Below, one piece after another: positions 1-11,667 of a stretch of 64,000 bases of DNA (positions are counted from its first letter, which is position 1; each line of letters begins with the position of its first letter). The position numbers and the translations under genes were made by a program. The DNA is from Rana temporaria (lineage: Eukaryota; Chordata; Amphibia; Anura; Ranidae): contig NC_053492.1 of assembly GCF_905171775.1 (NCBI RefSeq), forward strand, positions 56,106,004 through 56,170,003, written 5' to 3'. The notes under the pieces are model-generated. The model was not told the origin of the DNA. It made no database searches and saw only the letters and a program-made list of their open reading frames with translations.

Positions 1-140
1 GCCTACTGAAGGAAGAGTAGCACTGGCATAGATAGCGTGGGCAGCCGGTGGACCCGTGCTGTCCCTGGGTCCGATGACCCGGCCAGCCGTGGGAGTCGGG
101 CCTCTGACAGTGCTGCCTGTGCTGCATTGAACAGTGAGGG

Positions 141-505
141 GGAACTCCTGCTACCTCCGCCCGCAGGTCATGTTCTCTTTATCAGCACAGCAGCACTTGA
201 TGTCAGGCAGAGTAGAAGACTCCGCCTGACACGAGACTTTGACAGAGATGAGGCGCAATTACAGGAACCCTACTCTGTATCTGTGTCCATCCAGCAGCTG
301 AAAGCCCTCCCACTGGCGGAAGCCCCCCCCCTACCCGCTGGACACCGCGGACACAGATACAGAGTATGGTTTTTGTAATTGCTCCCTGCAGCCTCATCTC
401 TGTCAAAGTCTCGTGTCAGGCGGAGTCTTCTACTCTGCCCGACATCAAGTGCTGCTGTGCTAATAAAGAGAACATGACCTGCGGTCAGAGGTAGCGGAAC
501 TCAGG
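141..505. repeat. Foldback repeat with ~150-bp arms
   Basis: The segment around 141-289 is the near-exact reverse complement of 349-505. The arms share, for example, the stretch reading GCAGGTCATGTTCTCTTTAT near 163. A short imperfect spacer separates them. This is MITE-like foldback DNA. Terminal boundaries and a target duplication could not be fixed. Confidence 0.75.
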
Positions 506-719
506 AGCCCTGAGAATTTGCACCGTGCACAGTGTCGGTGAGTAGAGGGCTGTGCGTCAAAGATCATAAAGGCAAAGGCTGGGTAGGACTACGGGACTAC
601 AATCTCCAGCATGTCTATGTAGGAGGCGCACTTAGTGTGAGGCTGGAGGTGAAAGCTGGACGGGCCGTCTCTGTAATCCTACAGTAGTACAACACTGTCC
701 ACATATCCTAATTATCACA

Positions 720-1970
720 TCAGCCCCTACCCCTCTTTTCCTTCTACCTCCCCTCCTATGGGGCTTCCTCTGCCCTATAACCCTCCTACCGCCCCCATTA
801 TTTCTCTCCTCCCTTCCCACCCCCTCCTCTATATCACCCCTCCCCCATGTCCTATCTTCCCTCTCTGTCCTTTCCCTGTTTCTGTGCACTCTCTCCTCTA
901 CCCCTCCCTCTCTCTATCCCCCTCTTTCGATCCTCTCCCCCTCCTTCTCTCTATCCTCTCCCCCCTTCTCTCTATCCTCTCCCCTCCCTCTCTCTCTTCC
1001 CCCTCCCTCTGTCCTCCCTCCCTCTGTCCATGCCCCCTTCCTCTGTCCACTCTCTCCTATCCCCCTTCCTCTGTTCACTCTCTCCTATCCCCCTTCCTCT
1101 GTCCACTCTCTCCTCCCTCCCTCTGTCCATGCCCCCTTCCTCTTTCCACTCTCTCCTCTCCCCCTTCCTCTGTCCACTCTCTCCTCCCTCCCTTCCCCTG
1201 TCCAATCTCTCCTCCCTCCCTCTGTCCATGCCCCCCCTTCCTCTGTCCACTCTCTGCTATCCCCCTTCCAATGTCCACTTTCTCCTATCCCCCTTCCTCT
1301 GTCCACTCCCTCTGTCAATGCCCCCTTCCTCTGTCCACTCTCTCCTCCCTCTCTGTCCATGCCCCCTTCCTCTTTCCACTCTCTCCTTTCCCCCTTTCTT
1401 TGTCCACACTCTCCTCCCTCCCTTCCTCTGTCCACTCTCTTCCCTCCCTCTCTCTATCCTCTTCCCCCTCCCTCTCATTTCCCCCTCCCTCTCTATCCTC
1501 TTTTGACCCCCTCCCTCTCTCTCCCCTCCCTCCTCTCTGTCTATGCCCCTCCCCTCCTGTCCACTCTCTCCTCTCCTCCCTCTATCCTCTCCCTCCTCCC
1601 TCTTTCTATTCTTCCCCCTCCCTTTGTCCACTCTCTTCTCCATCCCTCTCTTTCTCTCCTCTCCCCCTCCCTCTTTCTATCCTCTCCTGCTTCCTCTGTC
1701 CACAATCTCCTCTTCCCCTCTCTTCCTTCCCTCCCTCTCTCTGTCCCCCCATTCTCTCTTCCCTCTCTCCCTCCCTTTCTCTGTCCTTCCCCACTGTCCT
1801 TTACCCCCCCTCATTCTCTCTATCCTCTTCCCCTCCATCTGTCCACTCGCTCCTCCCCCATTTCTCTATCCTCTCCCCCTCCCTCTATCTTCTCGCACCC
1901 CTCCCTCCTATCTCTGTCCTTCCCCCCTGCTCTCTCCCCTGTCCTTTCTCCCCCTCCCTTTCCCTTATAG
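720..1970. repeat. Polypyrimidine minisatellite tract, ~1.25 kb
   Basis: The plus strand is almost pure C/T, built of degenerate units such as CTTCCTCTGTCCACTCTCTC spaced about 20-36 bp apart. The Ser/Leu/Pro-rich open frames on the plus strand and Arg/Glu/Gly-rich frames on the minus strand come only from the composition and are not genes. A polypurine-polypyrimidine tract this long could adopt triplex structures. Confidence 0.93.
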
Positions 1971-2705
1971 CTTTGATGGATGACCTCCTTTACCAGTAGG
2001 GTGGAGATGGTGGGCCCAAGCATTCTACAACAGTGGCTGGTCAAGATTTGCATAATTGAGCACCCAAGGTTTATGGGTTCTGAGGTATGTGACCTTAAAC
2101 CCGCCAACAGATAGGACATGGGAACCTGTGTGTGATGTCACACTCCAGGCTTTACCATCCATTGTCAATTGCTCTCTCCTCTCCCCTGCAGCAACCGCTG
2201 ACTGACAAATGGGATCATGTGACCAGACCGGAGCTAAAAGTCCACGGGTTAGGGGGCGCAAATTACATGCCTTGCCCAAGGCGCTGACAACCCATGCTAT
2301 GTCACTGGAGGGGAGAGCCCAGCACTGCCACCTTGCGCTGCCAATGTTATTCCTATATGCCGCTTTCAAATGGCGATCTGCAGACAAGACACACCCAGGG
2401 GAGAGCAGAGCACAGCCTGGAAAAGATAGGGATGATCTTGGTGAGCTCGCTGGTGTGATATGATTCAATAACATGCTGGAATCCTTGAGGACTGGCCATG
2501 GGTGGATTGCCATCAGTTTATTGTACACTATACATTGCAATGTAGTATTAATTTTCTATCTCTTTAATTATTCTTCCCATTACCGCATGAGAAGGCCTCA
2601 TGTCTAAGTTTTGCCTAAGGCCTCACAAAGCCTAGAGCCGCCTCTGTGTCATTGTTAATCTATTTTATGCTTGCCTAGTTACTAACCATATTGGATGAAA
2701 ATAGA
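1971..2705. other. No recognised feature
   Basis: Non-repetitive-looking DNA downstream of exon 8 (minus-strand gene). Short open frames here show no domain signature. P450 exon 9 was sought here and not found. Confidence 0.6.
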
Positions 2706-2709
2706 TTAA

Positions 2710-3177
2710 GGGGACACTAAAAGTTTGCTTATTTTTTTAAAACAAACATGTCATACTTGCCTACTCTGTGCATGGGTTTTGCACAGAGTGTCCCTAATCC
2801 TACTCTTTTGGCATCCCTCTGCGCCACTCCTGGCTCCTCCCCACATCGAGTGCCCCCAAAGGGAAGCTCTTCCCTGGGGACACTTGTGCGAGCGCTCTTC
2901 CGCGTCCATTAAAAAAGACAGCAGGACTCGACCGCAACCCCCAGGTCCCACGTCATTGGATTTGATTGACAGCAGTGGCAGCCAATGGCTGCACTGCTAT
3001 CAATCTACCCAATCACGACCCAAGACACTATTGAGAGCGGGTGTGCTTGTTCACGGCGCCGGAATAACAGGATTCCGGTAAAACGGGGGCTCTGAGGTGC
3101 TGCTACACTAAAGGAGATTTTTCACCTTAATGCATAGAATGCATTAAGGTGAAAAACGTAGAGTGTTTACAACCCCT
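2710..3177. mobile_element. TTAA-flanked non-autonomous element
   Basis: TTAA lies at 2706-2709 and 3178-3181. The ends read GGGGACACTAAAAGT on the left and AACCCC on the right, with a small inner hairpin near 3120-3160 (CACCTTAATGCATAGAATGC). The TTAA target site suggests piggyBac-type mobilisation. The superfamily is inferred. Confidence 0.6.
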
Positions 3178-3453
3178 TTAAGTTTGCCTTTACTACTTGG
3201 TTTGGTGACTGTTTTCTTTGATATAGAAATATTACTGGGTACTGAGTATTTCTTCCAGTGACTTCCTGTAATATTGTTTGTTTGTGCACTCAATCTTTTG
3301 TGCCAGATGGGCTGAGGTTCTTGAGAAGGTTGAGGCAAAGAACAGAGGACCTATCCTATTTAGCAACTTTTAGAAGGGTAGCGCTACAGAGCCGTAGAGG
3401 GACCTTTAATACATTTGTGACAATTTAGAGTTCCTCCCCTTTGCTTTACTCAC

Positions 3454-3595
3454 CTGCAGAAAATGGTATAAAAGCTTCATTATTAACAAAATTTCCCTCT
3501 GAATCCAGAAAATGTTGAGGGTAAAACTGTTCTGGTTTCTGAAAGTGTTCTTTGTCTCGTAGGACAGAATACAGTAATGGTATAACTTGGGTTCC
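3454..3595 (-). CDS. CYP2-type P450, exon 8 (pre-haem segment)
   Basis: This 142-bp exon has the exact length of CYP2 exon 8. On the minus strand it follows a TTTGCAG acceptor and starts in phase 0 with Gly-Thr-Gln-Val. It ends ...PFSAG with the glycine codon split by a GTGAGT donor. It encodes the K' helix to meander region, including the KPEQFYPQHFLD stretch that corresponds to the PERF-type motif, and ends at the FSAG that opens the haem-binding loop. The catalytic cysteine would follow in exon 9, which lies left of the window. No stops or frameshifts are present. Confidence is high because length, phase and motif agree. Confidence 0.96.
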
Positions 3596-4132
3596 CTGCA
3601 AAGAATATATGAGAGAGATATTCGGATGGATCATATGTAACAGTTATTTGTTAATGGATCTGTTCAAGGTGCACTCTAATCAAAACTAAAAATGACGTAC
3701 TGAAATACATTTAGAAAGCACAGGCGACCAACTTAGTCCTTCAATCTTACTATCCAGACATTGCTTTAGTAGGGAGTGGGGAAATGCAATACTCATTTCT
3801 CAAAAATTCACACATCTGCAACAAAACATTAAGATTTAAAGTTGTATGCTCCTCTCCTGTCTCCTGAAGAAGCAGCTGGGATCATGAAACATGTAGAGGA
3901 TAGTACTTTTTCTGGAGATAATGTTTCCCTATATTTTGTTACATTGATATTTACACTCTAGGATCATACATATCCACTAAGGGGAACCATAATCTGTAAA
4001 ATGAGGGGGTGCATCATCTATTTTATCCATATGCCTTGCTATATGTTTGTTTTTGGATACATTTTTGTAATAGAATTGTCTTTTTATATGAACAGGTGTA
4101 CTGTTTCCATGGGGCACTGAAAAAGTCCAGGA
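3596..4132. other. Intron 7 DNA, no clear element
   Basis: Intronic sequence to the right of exon 8. A stretch near 3865-3895 (CTCCTGAAGAAGCAGCTGGG) resembles common frog repeat tails, but I could not delimit an element. Confidence 0.45.
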
Positions 4133-4136
4133 TTAA

Positions 4137-4593
4137 AGCGGTGGTTACCCCTAAAACTAATTTCTAACAATAGATTCGTAAGACCCATTACACTGCGGGT
4201 AGGCTGGCTTTTTTTTTTTTTTTCGTACATACCGAGATCTCCCCGTCTCGTCCCTTGGCGGTGGGCGTTCCTAGTTGATTGACGTTCCTCGGACGGGCGC
4301 GTACGTGACGTCACGACTTTCCGAAAGAAGCCGAACGTCGCTGCGCATGCGCCATATAGAGTCGGCTCTATACGGCGCATGCGCAGCGACGTTCGGCTTC
4401 TTTCGGAAAGTCGTGACGTCACGTACGCGCCCGTCCGAGGAACGTCAATCAACTAGGAACGCCCACCGACAAGGAACGAGACGGGGAGATCTCGGTATGT
4501 ACTAAAAAAAAAAAAAAAAAAGCCAGCCTACCCGCAGTGTAACGGGTCTTACGAATCTATTGTTAGCAATGTGTTTTAGGGGGAACCACCCCT
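4137..4593. mobile_element. TTAA-flanked palindromic MITE, copy A
   Basis: TTAA at 4133-4136 and 4594-4597 flanks a 457-bp unit that is one long inverted repeat centred near 4364 (TAGAGTCGGCTCTA). The arms, each about 220 bp, are nearly perfect complements and carry the core TTCCGAAAGAAGCCGAACGT. The outer arms include a T-run and its complementary A-run. There is no coding capacity. It belongs to the same family as 30490-31015 and 60081-60538. Confidence 0.85.
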
Positions 4594-4639
4594 TTAAGTA
4601 AATTGAGGGAGAAGATCTGTTCTAAAGAAGGGTCTGTGC

Positions 4640-5373
4640 TGGGGTAAACACACCTTCCCCATTCTTCATTGTGGCAATGTCAGTGATTTTCCCTATATCA
4701 GGGAACAGACAGACAATCACTGACGTCACACGTCCTGCCCCCCTACAGTTGGAAACACATATGAGTTCACCCTTAACCCCTACCGCACCCCCTAGTGGAT
4801 AACTCATTTACTCCATTGTCATTTTCACAGTAATCGGTGCATTTTTATAGCACTTTTCGCTGTGAAAATGACAGTGGTCTCAAAAATATGTCAAAATTGT
4901 GCAATGTGTCCGCTATAATGTCGCAGTCATGAAAAAAATCGCCAATCTGCACCATTAGTAGTAAAAAAAATATTAATAAAAATGCCATAAAACTATCACC
5001 TATTTTGTAAACGCTATAAATTTTGCGCAAACCAATCGATAAACGCTTTACCAAAAATAGGTAGAAGAAAACGTATCGGCCTAAACTGAGGAAATAAAAT
5101 GTTTTTTTATATCTTTTTGGGGGATATTTATTATAGCAAAATGTAAAAAATATAGAATTTTTTTCAAAATTGTCGCTCTATTTTTGTTTATAGCGCAAAA
5201 AATAAAAACCGCAGAGGTGATCAAATACCACCTATTTGTGGGAAAAAAAGGATGCCAATTTTGTTTGGGAGCCACGTCGCATGACCGCGCAATTGTCAGT
5301 TAAAGCGACACAGTGCCGAGTTGCAAAAAGGGGCAAGGTCCTTAACCTGTATAATGTTCCGGGTCTTAAGTGG
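4640..5373 (-). repeat. TTAACC-family dispersed repeat (reverse orientation)
   Basis: The right end CTTAAGTGGTTAA at 5365-5377 is the reverse complement of the TTAACCACTTAAG start seen in other copies. The interior matches the copy at 40049-41046 in reverse, including the stretch whose reverse complement reads GGTGGTATTTGATCACCTCT. The left boundary is blurred. Confidence 0.7.
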
Positions 5374-5377
5374 TTAA

Positions 5378-5990
5378 GCAACAGACAGAATGGATCCATG
5401 AAATACAGAAGTTGTCAAACAAACCTGATTTCCTTTTATGAAGAGGTAAATAAAACCTTGGACAGTGTGGGGTGGTGGTGGACATGGTATACTTGGATTT
5501 TGCAAAAGCGTTCCATACAGTTCCGCACACACGGCTCATGTGTAAGGTAAAGTCTACAGGCTTGGAAATATCAGTTTGTAAATGGCTAGAAAACTGGCTA
5601 AAAAAAAATGAATTCAGAGAGTAGTTCTTTAACGATTCTAACTCTGAATGGTCTAAGGTTATCAGTGGTGTACCCCAAGGTTCAGTGTTGGGACCCTTAC
5701 TTTTTAATATCTTTATAAATTATATAGGGTCTGGGATTATAAGTACCATTTCAGTTTTTGCAGATGACACCAAGCTATGCAGCAGAATAACGTCCTTATA
5801 GGATGTCTCCAGTTTACAAGACAACCTTAATGCTCTGCCTAATTGGGCGACTATGTGGCAAATGATAAATGTAAAGTTATGCCCTTGGGGGCTAAAAACA
5901 TACATGCTAGGGGGAGTACAACTGGGGGAATCCATAGTGGAGAAGGATCTGGGTGTTCTGCTAGATCATAAGTTTGATAATAGCATGCAA
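5378..5990 (+). pseudogene. CR1/L2-like LINE reverse transcriptase fragment
   Basis: Conceptual plus-strand translation, moving between frames, gives DMVYLDFAKAFHTVPHTRL, then KVISGVPQGSVLGPLLFNIF and VFADDTKLCS. These correspond to reverse-transcriptase blocks of the CR1/L2/Jockey group, including the FADD active-site box. At least one stop and several frameshifts interrupt it, and neither the 5' end nor the endonuclease is present. It is a dead fragment in intron 7, antisense to the P450 gene. Confidence 0.85.
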
Positions 5991-6479
5991 TGTGTTGTGA
6001 TTATGATGAAGAAAAAATATATTTTATAATCTGGTGGAGATGTTAAATTCTGTTAGGCCTCAAGACTAGATGAACTAAAATTATTTGTGACTTCATATGT
6101 TTTCCAAGTTTTAATGAATTAACCATTCTAACATTATACAAGCCTTATGTTGAAACTAATTACGGTAGCTTGAACAATAGTGGCTCTTTGCACAAAACCA
6201 GAAGATATTTACCTGTCTTTTTTGAGTAAATAAAAGCGACAAACGCCGCCATAGAAAAAGTTTAAAAAAATTCTTATTACATAAAAATCATCCTAGCGAA
6301 ATATTGTGTTAGGTTTTAGGAGTTGTGTGGACAGCTAAACTCTGTCTAAATATTCATTGAGTTTGTTCAAAGGTCATTTAAACTGTCTATTCAGTGATAT
6401 TATTAAATACATGTGGTCATAAGTAATTCAAATTATATATTATATTCTAGGTCACAGATACGATTATGATACTAGTATC
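5991..6479. other. AT-rich intron DNA, nothing recognised
   Basis: No repeat ends, coding pattern or RNA gene could be supported here. Confidence 0.5.
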
Positions 6480-6481
6480 TA

Positions 6482-7178
6482 CACTGTTTCTCCGAAAATA
6501 AGCCCTACCCCGAAAATAAGACCTAGCGTGAGTTTCTGGGATGGTTGCAATATAAGCCCTACCCCAAAAATAAAGCCCTAGTTAAAGTCCTTGTAAAAAC
6601 ATGTAATCCGTTCTGTAAAAAGATTATATAATGTGCAGTGTGTCTCCCTTTTGTAACTTTATTGTGGAAAATACCTTATTTACAGCACTGCTGGGCGCTC
6701 ACGTGACCCGCCGGAGCTCTTATCCTCTCCTCCCGGCTGATGTCAACTGTTTTTTTTTTTTCAATAAAACTTTATCAAGCCCCTCCCACTGCAGTATTTA
6801 GAGTGGGGCTGACGTCATTGGGGATCTTGGCCCCTCCCTCTGCAGTATTTGGAGTAGGGAAGAAGAGCTCCAGCGGCTCACGTGAGCGGCAAGCGGCACT
6901 GTAAGTAAGGTATTTTCCACAATAATGTTACACAAGGAGACACACTGCACATGATATTATCTTTTTACAGAACGGATTACATCATTTTATAAGGTCTTTA
7001 AACAAAGGTTTATTTTTGGGATTACAGAATTTCACAATGCTGACTCCAGAGCTGACAGGGGGAGAAATTTTTTTGTACATACCATAAATAAATAAGACAT
7101 CCCCTGAAAATAAACCCTAGCGTGTTTTTTGTAGCCAGAATTAATATAAGACCCGGTCTTATTTTCGGGGAAACACGG
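6482..7178. mobile_element. TA-flanked MITE with GAAAATAAG-type termini
   Basis: TA dinucleotides at 6480-6481 and 7179-7180 flank inverted ends built on TTTCNCCGAAAATAAG (left TGTTTCTCCGAAAATAAGCC, right complement CGTGTTTCCCCGAAAATAAG). Inside, 6600-6695 and 6895-6985 form a second inverted repeat. A TA target site points to the Tc1/mariner group. There is no transposase. Confidence 0.75.
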
Positions 7179-7590
7179 TACTGACCTAATGATAATTCTT
7201 TCAAAAGGTAAAACAATAAGATTTTGATGTAGAACAAATTATAAGTAGAATTGTTTTAAAAACCCAATCAGTATTATGTAAGACATATGAATTGTATAGA
7301 AATAGAGAACGCCGGCGCTGTCGGATGAACTGGGGGGGGGGGGAACTGCAGCAGCACCTATGGATCTGATCCTAACAGAAAAAGTGATAATAATGTAAAG
7401 TATGGTAGCTGCGCTGTGAGGGAGGGAATGGGAAGGGGAAGTGAAAAGGGAATGAGCAGTAAAGGGATCGTGGGTGAACTAAACAGTGAAAGAAAAAAAG
7501 GGGGTGTCTGATGATACTACAATGAACAAATTGATGAAAGTGAACAGCACCAGTTATAATTACAATTCATATGAAAGTAAAAAAACACCT

Positions 7591-8686
7591 ATAATCCTGT
7601 AAAGATTTAACAGTGAAAATACATAGTAAAATGGCTACTACATATACAAACACCAAAACTAGCATAAAATAAGTGGAAAAAAGGTGCAAAACTATCAAAA
7701 ATCACACATGTGATAAAGTCCTGTCCATAAATAAGGATCAGATCTAGCAGTCCAGTAATTCCTCCACAGAACAGTGTCTAGATGAAACACCTCCACCCAA
7801 AATGCAACGTGAAAAAATGAAATCAAACATTTACCTGTTCGAGGTACCCTCACAGTGTCACGCTATATGCATTGCATATATCCTTTCTTTTCCATGACAC
7901 ACATTGGTCGCTGAGAGCTGTCTTAGGAATCAGGAGGAGGTGTTTTTTCAGCCCACTTATCCAGCTGCGATCAGTATCTCTGTTAGCTGTTTGGACAAAC
8001 AGCCGTGAGGTGAGCTGCTCAGGGCTGTCTTAATGAGTGGGCCCACCTGGGCACTGCCCAGGGGCCCCAGCTGCATGGGGGGCCCCTGCACTTTTCCCAA
8101 AGTAGCTGGTCCTTGATCCCACGCTGCCCAGAAATTGGGGGCCCAATGGTGCTGGGGGGATATCTGGGGTGTAGAGGGGTCAGAGTGCTGGGGAGGCATC
8201 AGTCTAGCAGCTTTGTCAGTATGTAGTATTTCCCCACTGTTTCTTTGCTGTACAGAATGATTGTTCATGTAGTTAATGCAGAGTTCCACCCAAAAGGGGA
8301 AGCTCCACTTGTCTGCCTCCTACCTATTTGATGTCCATTTACCTGTGTTGCCTCAATTGTAGGGGCCCCAGAGCATTACTTTGCCCAGGGGCCCATGATG
8401 CTATTAAGACGGCCCTGGAGCTGCTAGCACACTCAGAGGTGTCATCACTGAAGATTTCATTTTTGCACGTTGCATTTTGGGTGGAGGTGTTTCATCTAGA
8501 CACTGTTCTGTGGAGAAATTACTGGACTGCTAGATCTGATCCTTATTTATAGACAGGACTTTATCATATGTGTGATTTTTGATAGTTTTGCACCTTTTTT
8601 CCACTTATTTTATGCTAGTTTTAGTGTTTGTATATGTAGTAGCCATTTTACTATGTATTTTCACTGTTAAATCTTTACAGGATTAT
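7591..8686. repeat. Foldback element with 234-bp arms
   Basis: 7591-7824 and 8453-8686 are near-perfect reverse complements (left start ATAATCCTGTAAAGATTTAA). The loop holds a later hAT-type MITE insertion. Short open frames in the right arm are not genes. Confidence 0.85.
8020..8417. mobile_element. hAT-type MITE with 8-bp target duplication
   Basis: Ends CAGGGCTGTCTTAAT and ATTAAGACGGCCCTG form the terminal inverted repeat. The flanks at 8012-8019 and 8418-8425 are identical 8-mers (GAGCTGCT), the duplication size made by hAT transposases. It is inserted in the loop of the foldback element at 7591-8686. No coding. Confidence 0.92.
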
Positions 8687-8689
8687 ACT

Positions 8690-9280
8690 GTAGGTGACCG
8701 CGATATTGTGTCAATCTCGCTCCCTTTCTCTGCAAAATTGACCACCTACAAGCCCAGTCGCGGGAGCGAGCGCCGAGCCGGCTGGCCGCGATGGGGAAAA
8801 AGCCGTCATAGAAGCGACGGGGATCCGACTTGGATTCCCGCCAATTCTAGCCACGGCGTTTGGTATGAATCATGAGGGGGAATTCCACACCAAATTTTAA
8901 ATAAAAAAACGGCATGGGTTCCCCCCCATACCAGACCCGTATCCAAGCACGCTGCCTGGCCGGTCAGGAAAGGAGTGGGGACGAGCGAGCGCCCCCCCTC
9001 CTGAGCCGTACCAGGCCGCATGCCCTCAAAGTACCCTGTCCCCATGTTGATAAGGACAGAGCCTATTCCCAGCAACCCTGGCCATTGGTTGTCGGGGTCT
9101 GCGGGCGGGGGGTCCCGGTGCATGATGGGACTGTGACGTCATAAGAGGCCTATATAAATCATCACACACCGGACACCCGGCCTTACAACGGGAGGAAGCG
9201 ACGCGTCAACATCTGAAGAAAAGAAGAAGATGGAAGACGGCAAAGAAGAGCGGGCTGCGCCACTGCTAGTAATATGAATC
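8690..9280. repeat. GC-rich dispersed repeat
   Basis: A GC-rich block containing GACCCGTATCCAAGCACGCT, then CTGCCTGGCCGGTCAGGAAA and GGCCATTGGTTGTCGGGGTC, ending in a purine-rich stretch before AT-rich DNA. I associate this sequence style with ranid interspersed repeats, but that is memory rather than a search. No open frame is convincing. Confidence 0.5.
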
Positions 9281-9370
9281 ATAATTATAATTGTTTAAAA
9301 ATATACATTTAGCAGGTGTATATTTTTAGATAAACAAATATTCATCGGATACACCAGAATTATACATTTA

Positions 9371-9372
<2 letters not shown>

Positions 9373-9412
<40 letters not shown>
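9373..9412. repeat. (TA)n microsatellite
   Basis: About 20 uninterrupted TA dinucleotides in an AT-rich stretch. Confidence 0.95.
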
Positions 9413-9413
<1 letters not shown>

Positions 9414-9866
9414 CCATTTTATGTGATATTGATTAATCAAAATTATACTGAGAGTATTGTATATTATGCCGGTTACCAGAATTTCCCAATAATAGAAATA
9501 TATATTCCTCAGCACCAATATAAAAACTACACATTATGAAAATAGAACATATTATTTAAAAGATAGTTCAGAACACATTTTTCTGCTCTCAGACATGCCT
9601 AGTGGTTTAGGGTGATATTACCTGAAACTCACTAAAAAGAAAATTATTAGATTTCTTTAACCAGTGGAAAAGAAGCCATACCTTTTGGGCTGAGCCTATT
9701 ATTATTTTTTTGATCTTATTGTCCAAGATGGTATTTAGAGGCAAGAGATATGCCATGGAGGGACACTCACGAAGACTCAAAACACCTGATTACCATCAAT
9801 CATACACGCCGACACATACACCATTCATCAACTCACACTTTTACATTCATGAAGATTCCTGAACAC
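9413..9866. other. AT-rich intron DNA, nothing recognised
   Basis: No element ends or coding signal seen. Confidence 0.5.
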
Positions 9867-9869
9867 CTA

Positions 9870-10581
9870 GGGCCAAATCTTCAAAGGAGATACGCAGGCG
9901 GAACTGCTGTTCAGCCTGCGTATCCCTGTGCCTATCTTTGGAAACGATCCTCAGAAGGATTTTTCCAAAGATAGGCAGAAGATCCGACATCTGTAATAGA
10001 CTTACACTGTCGGATCTTAGGATGCAGTACCGCATCCGCCGCTGGGGGCATTTTGAGTCGAAATGCCACTTTGCGTATGCAAATGAGTACTTAGACAGAT
10101 CCACAAAGCTTTTTAGCTTTGTGTTTTCTGCGTAAGTTACGTTTTGCATGCGTAAAATTAGGGATGCTTTTACAAGGCCTAAACTGTTTAGACCTTGTAA
10201 AAACAAACCTTTTTTTCGATCGCCGCGTTTTTTTTTAAATTTCGAAGTTTTTTTCCCGGCGCGTAACTTTTTTTTTACCCGACGCAACTTTATTGTCCCG
10301 TCGCGATCCACAAAGCCCGGCGTAAAGTACGTTCGCGCGATGCACGTCGGGAAAAATTACGTCACACGCATGCGCCGAACGTCCGGCGCGGGAGCGCGCC
10401 TCATTTAAATAGGAATCGCCCCCTCGATCAGACGACCGCCTTGCGACGGAGGCACTTAAGTTACACGGCGTGTAATTTCTAGGTAAGTGCTTTGTGGATC
10501 GGGCACTTAGGTAGAAATTTAACGCCTGTGTAACTTAACTGCTGAAAGTTAAGTTAGGCAGGTTTTTTGAGGATTTGGCCC
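9870..10581. mobile_element. Palindrome-rich MITE with GGGCCAAATC termini
   Basis: Inverted ends GGGCCAAATCTTCAAA and TTTGAGGATTTGGCCC are flanked by CTA at 9867-9869 and 10582-10584. The interior has several smaller inverted segments (for example GCGTAA-type motifs). Open frames on both strands mirror each other and are not genes. The superfamily is unclear. The end sequence resembles that of the elements at 44062 and 48164. Confidence 0.75.
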
Positions 10582-10584
10582 CTA

Positions 10585-11667
10585 ATTCTTTTGAACTCGG
10601 AGGTTGCAAGAAGTAATTCATCTTTTAGAGTATCCATCTTGAAAGACACAGCAGCCATTCTAAAAACTCTGGTAACCAGCAATTCAGACCAGTAGCCGTT
10701 TTATAACGGGTAATTATGTTGTGTTGATTTTTATCTTATATTCATTTGTGTTCTCTTAAATATTGATTAATTGAGTATTATACAATTAATAATTATTCTC
10801 CCGAATCAATAACCACCTTGTAGATTTTTCTCTAAAGATCAATTTTTCAATATTTTTAATTTTGATAGTTTCCATTTTATTGACATAACAAACATATAAT
10901 TTTATTTCACGTTGTTTATCACTTACTTACCTGCAGTATGGTAACAGTTGAATTTGTGTAATACAGACGTTCTGTTGAATTGTCATTTTACAAGGTTATT
11001 GATTCGACATGGAAGTTTATCATTGTGGTGTCATGGCGAAGGTACTACACAATTTAGCGGGTGTTTCAATTGATATTCAAGATTTTATGTAACGCAATCA
11101 ATCTTTTAATTTCATGTAAATGTTTGTTCTTGTCAACCAATATATATAAATATTTTGTATGATTACATGTCTGGTGAAAACATTTCATATTTTTAGACTG
11201 TGCTCATATTCGATTGAATCTGTATCTTAAAAATATCAGCGTTAAAAATGACTTAATCATAAATATATGAGTATAGTATTAGGGCTTTGCTTAGGCAAAA
11301 AAAAAAAAAGTTTGGTCTAGAGTTATGCAAATTGACCAAAAACATGACAACATGCAGAGAACTGTAGTTTGGGTAACTTTAATTCAGGATAAACCTTTTT
11401 TGTTTTCCCTTCTATATGAGTAACACGTGGCTTCAGTAGCTATGGGGTTGCTTAAAGGGTAACTCCACTTTCGTGTAAAAAAATAGCAAATAAAGAAAAA
11501 ATAATATAGGGTATACAATTGCGACACAAGTCATGCAATGTACATAGATCACACAGAGGAGAAAGTTCTTTCCTTAGCAAAAGTGCAGTTACGCTTTAGG
11601 AGTTGGCAACAAATGCGTTTAAATGTTATATTCTATTGATGAATGATAGATAAAATGTAATACTTAC
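10585..11667. other. AT-rich intron 7 DNA, nothing recognised
   Basis: Largely single-copy-looking AT-rich sequence with one A-run near 11300. No coding or mobile signature found. Confidence 0.5.

Noticed and set aside
758..1999. 413-codon Ser/Leu/Pro-rich open frame
   Set aside because: It lies wholly in a polypyrimidine tandem tract. Every frame is open because C/T-only codons cannot form stops, and no domain is present.
1..3453. Search for P450 exon 9 with the haem cysteine
   Set aside because: No FxxGxRxCxG continuation with an acceptor was found. Exon 9 must lie beyond the left edge, or the gene is broken there.
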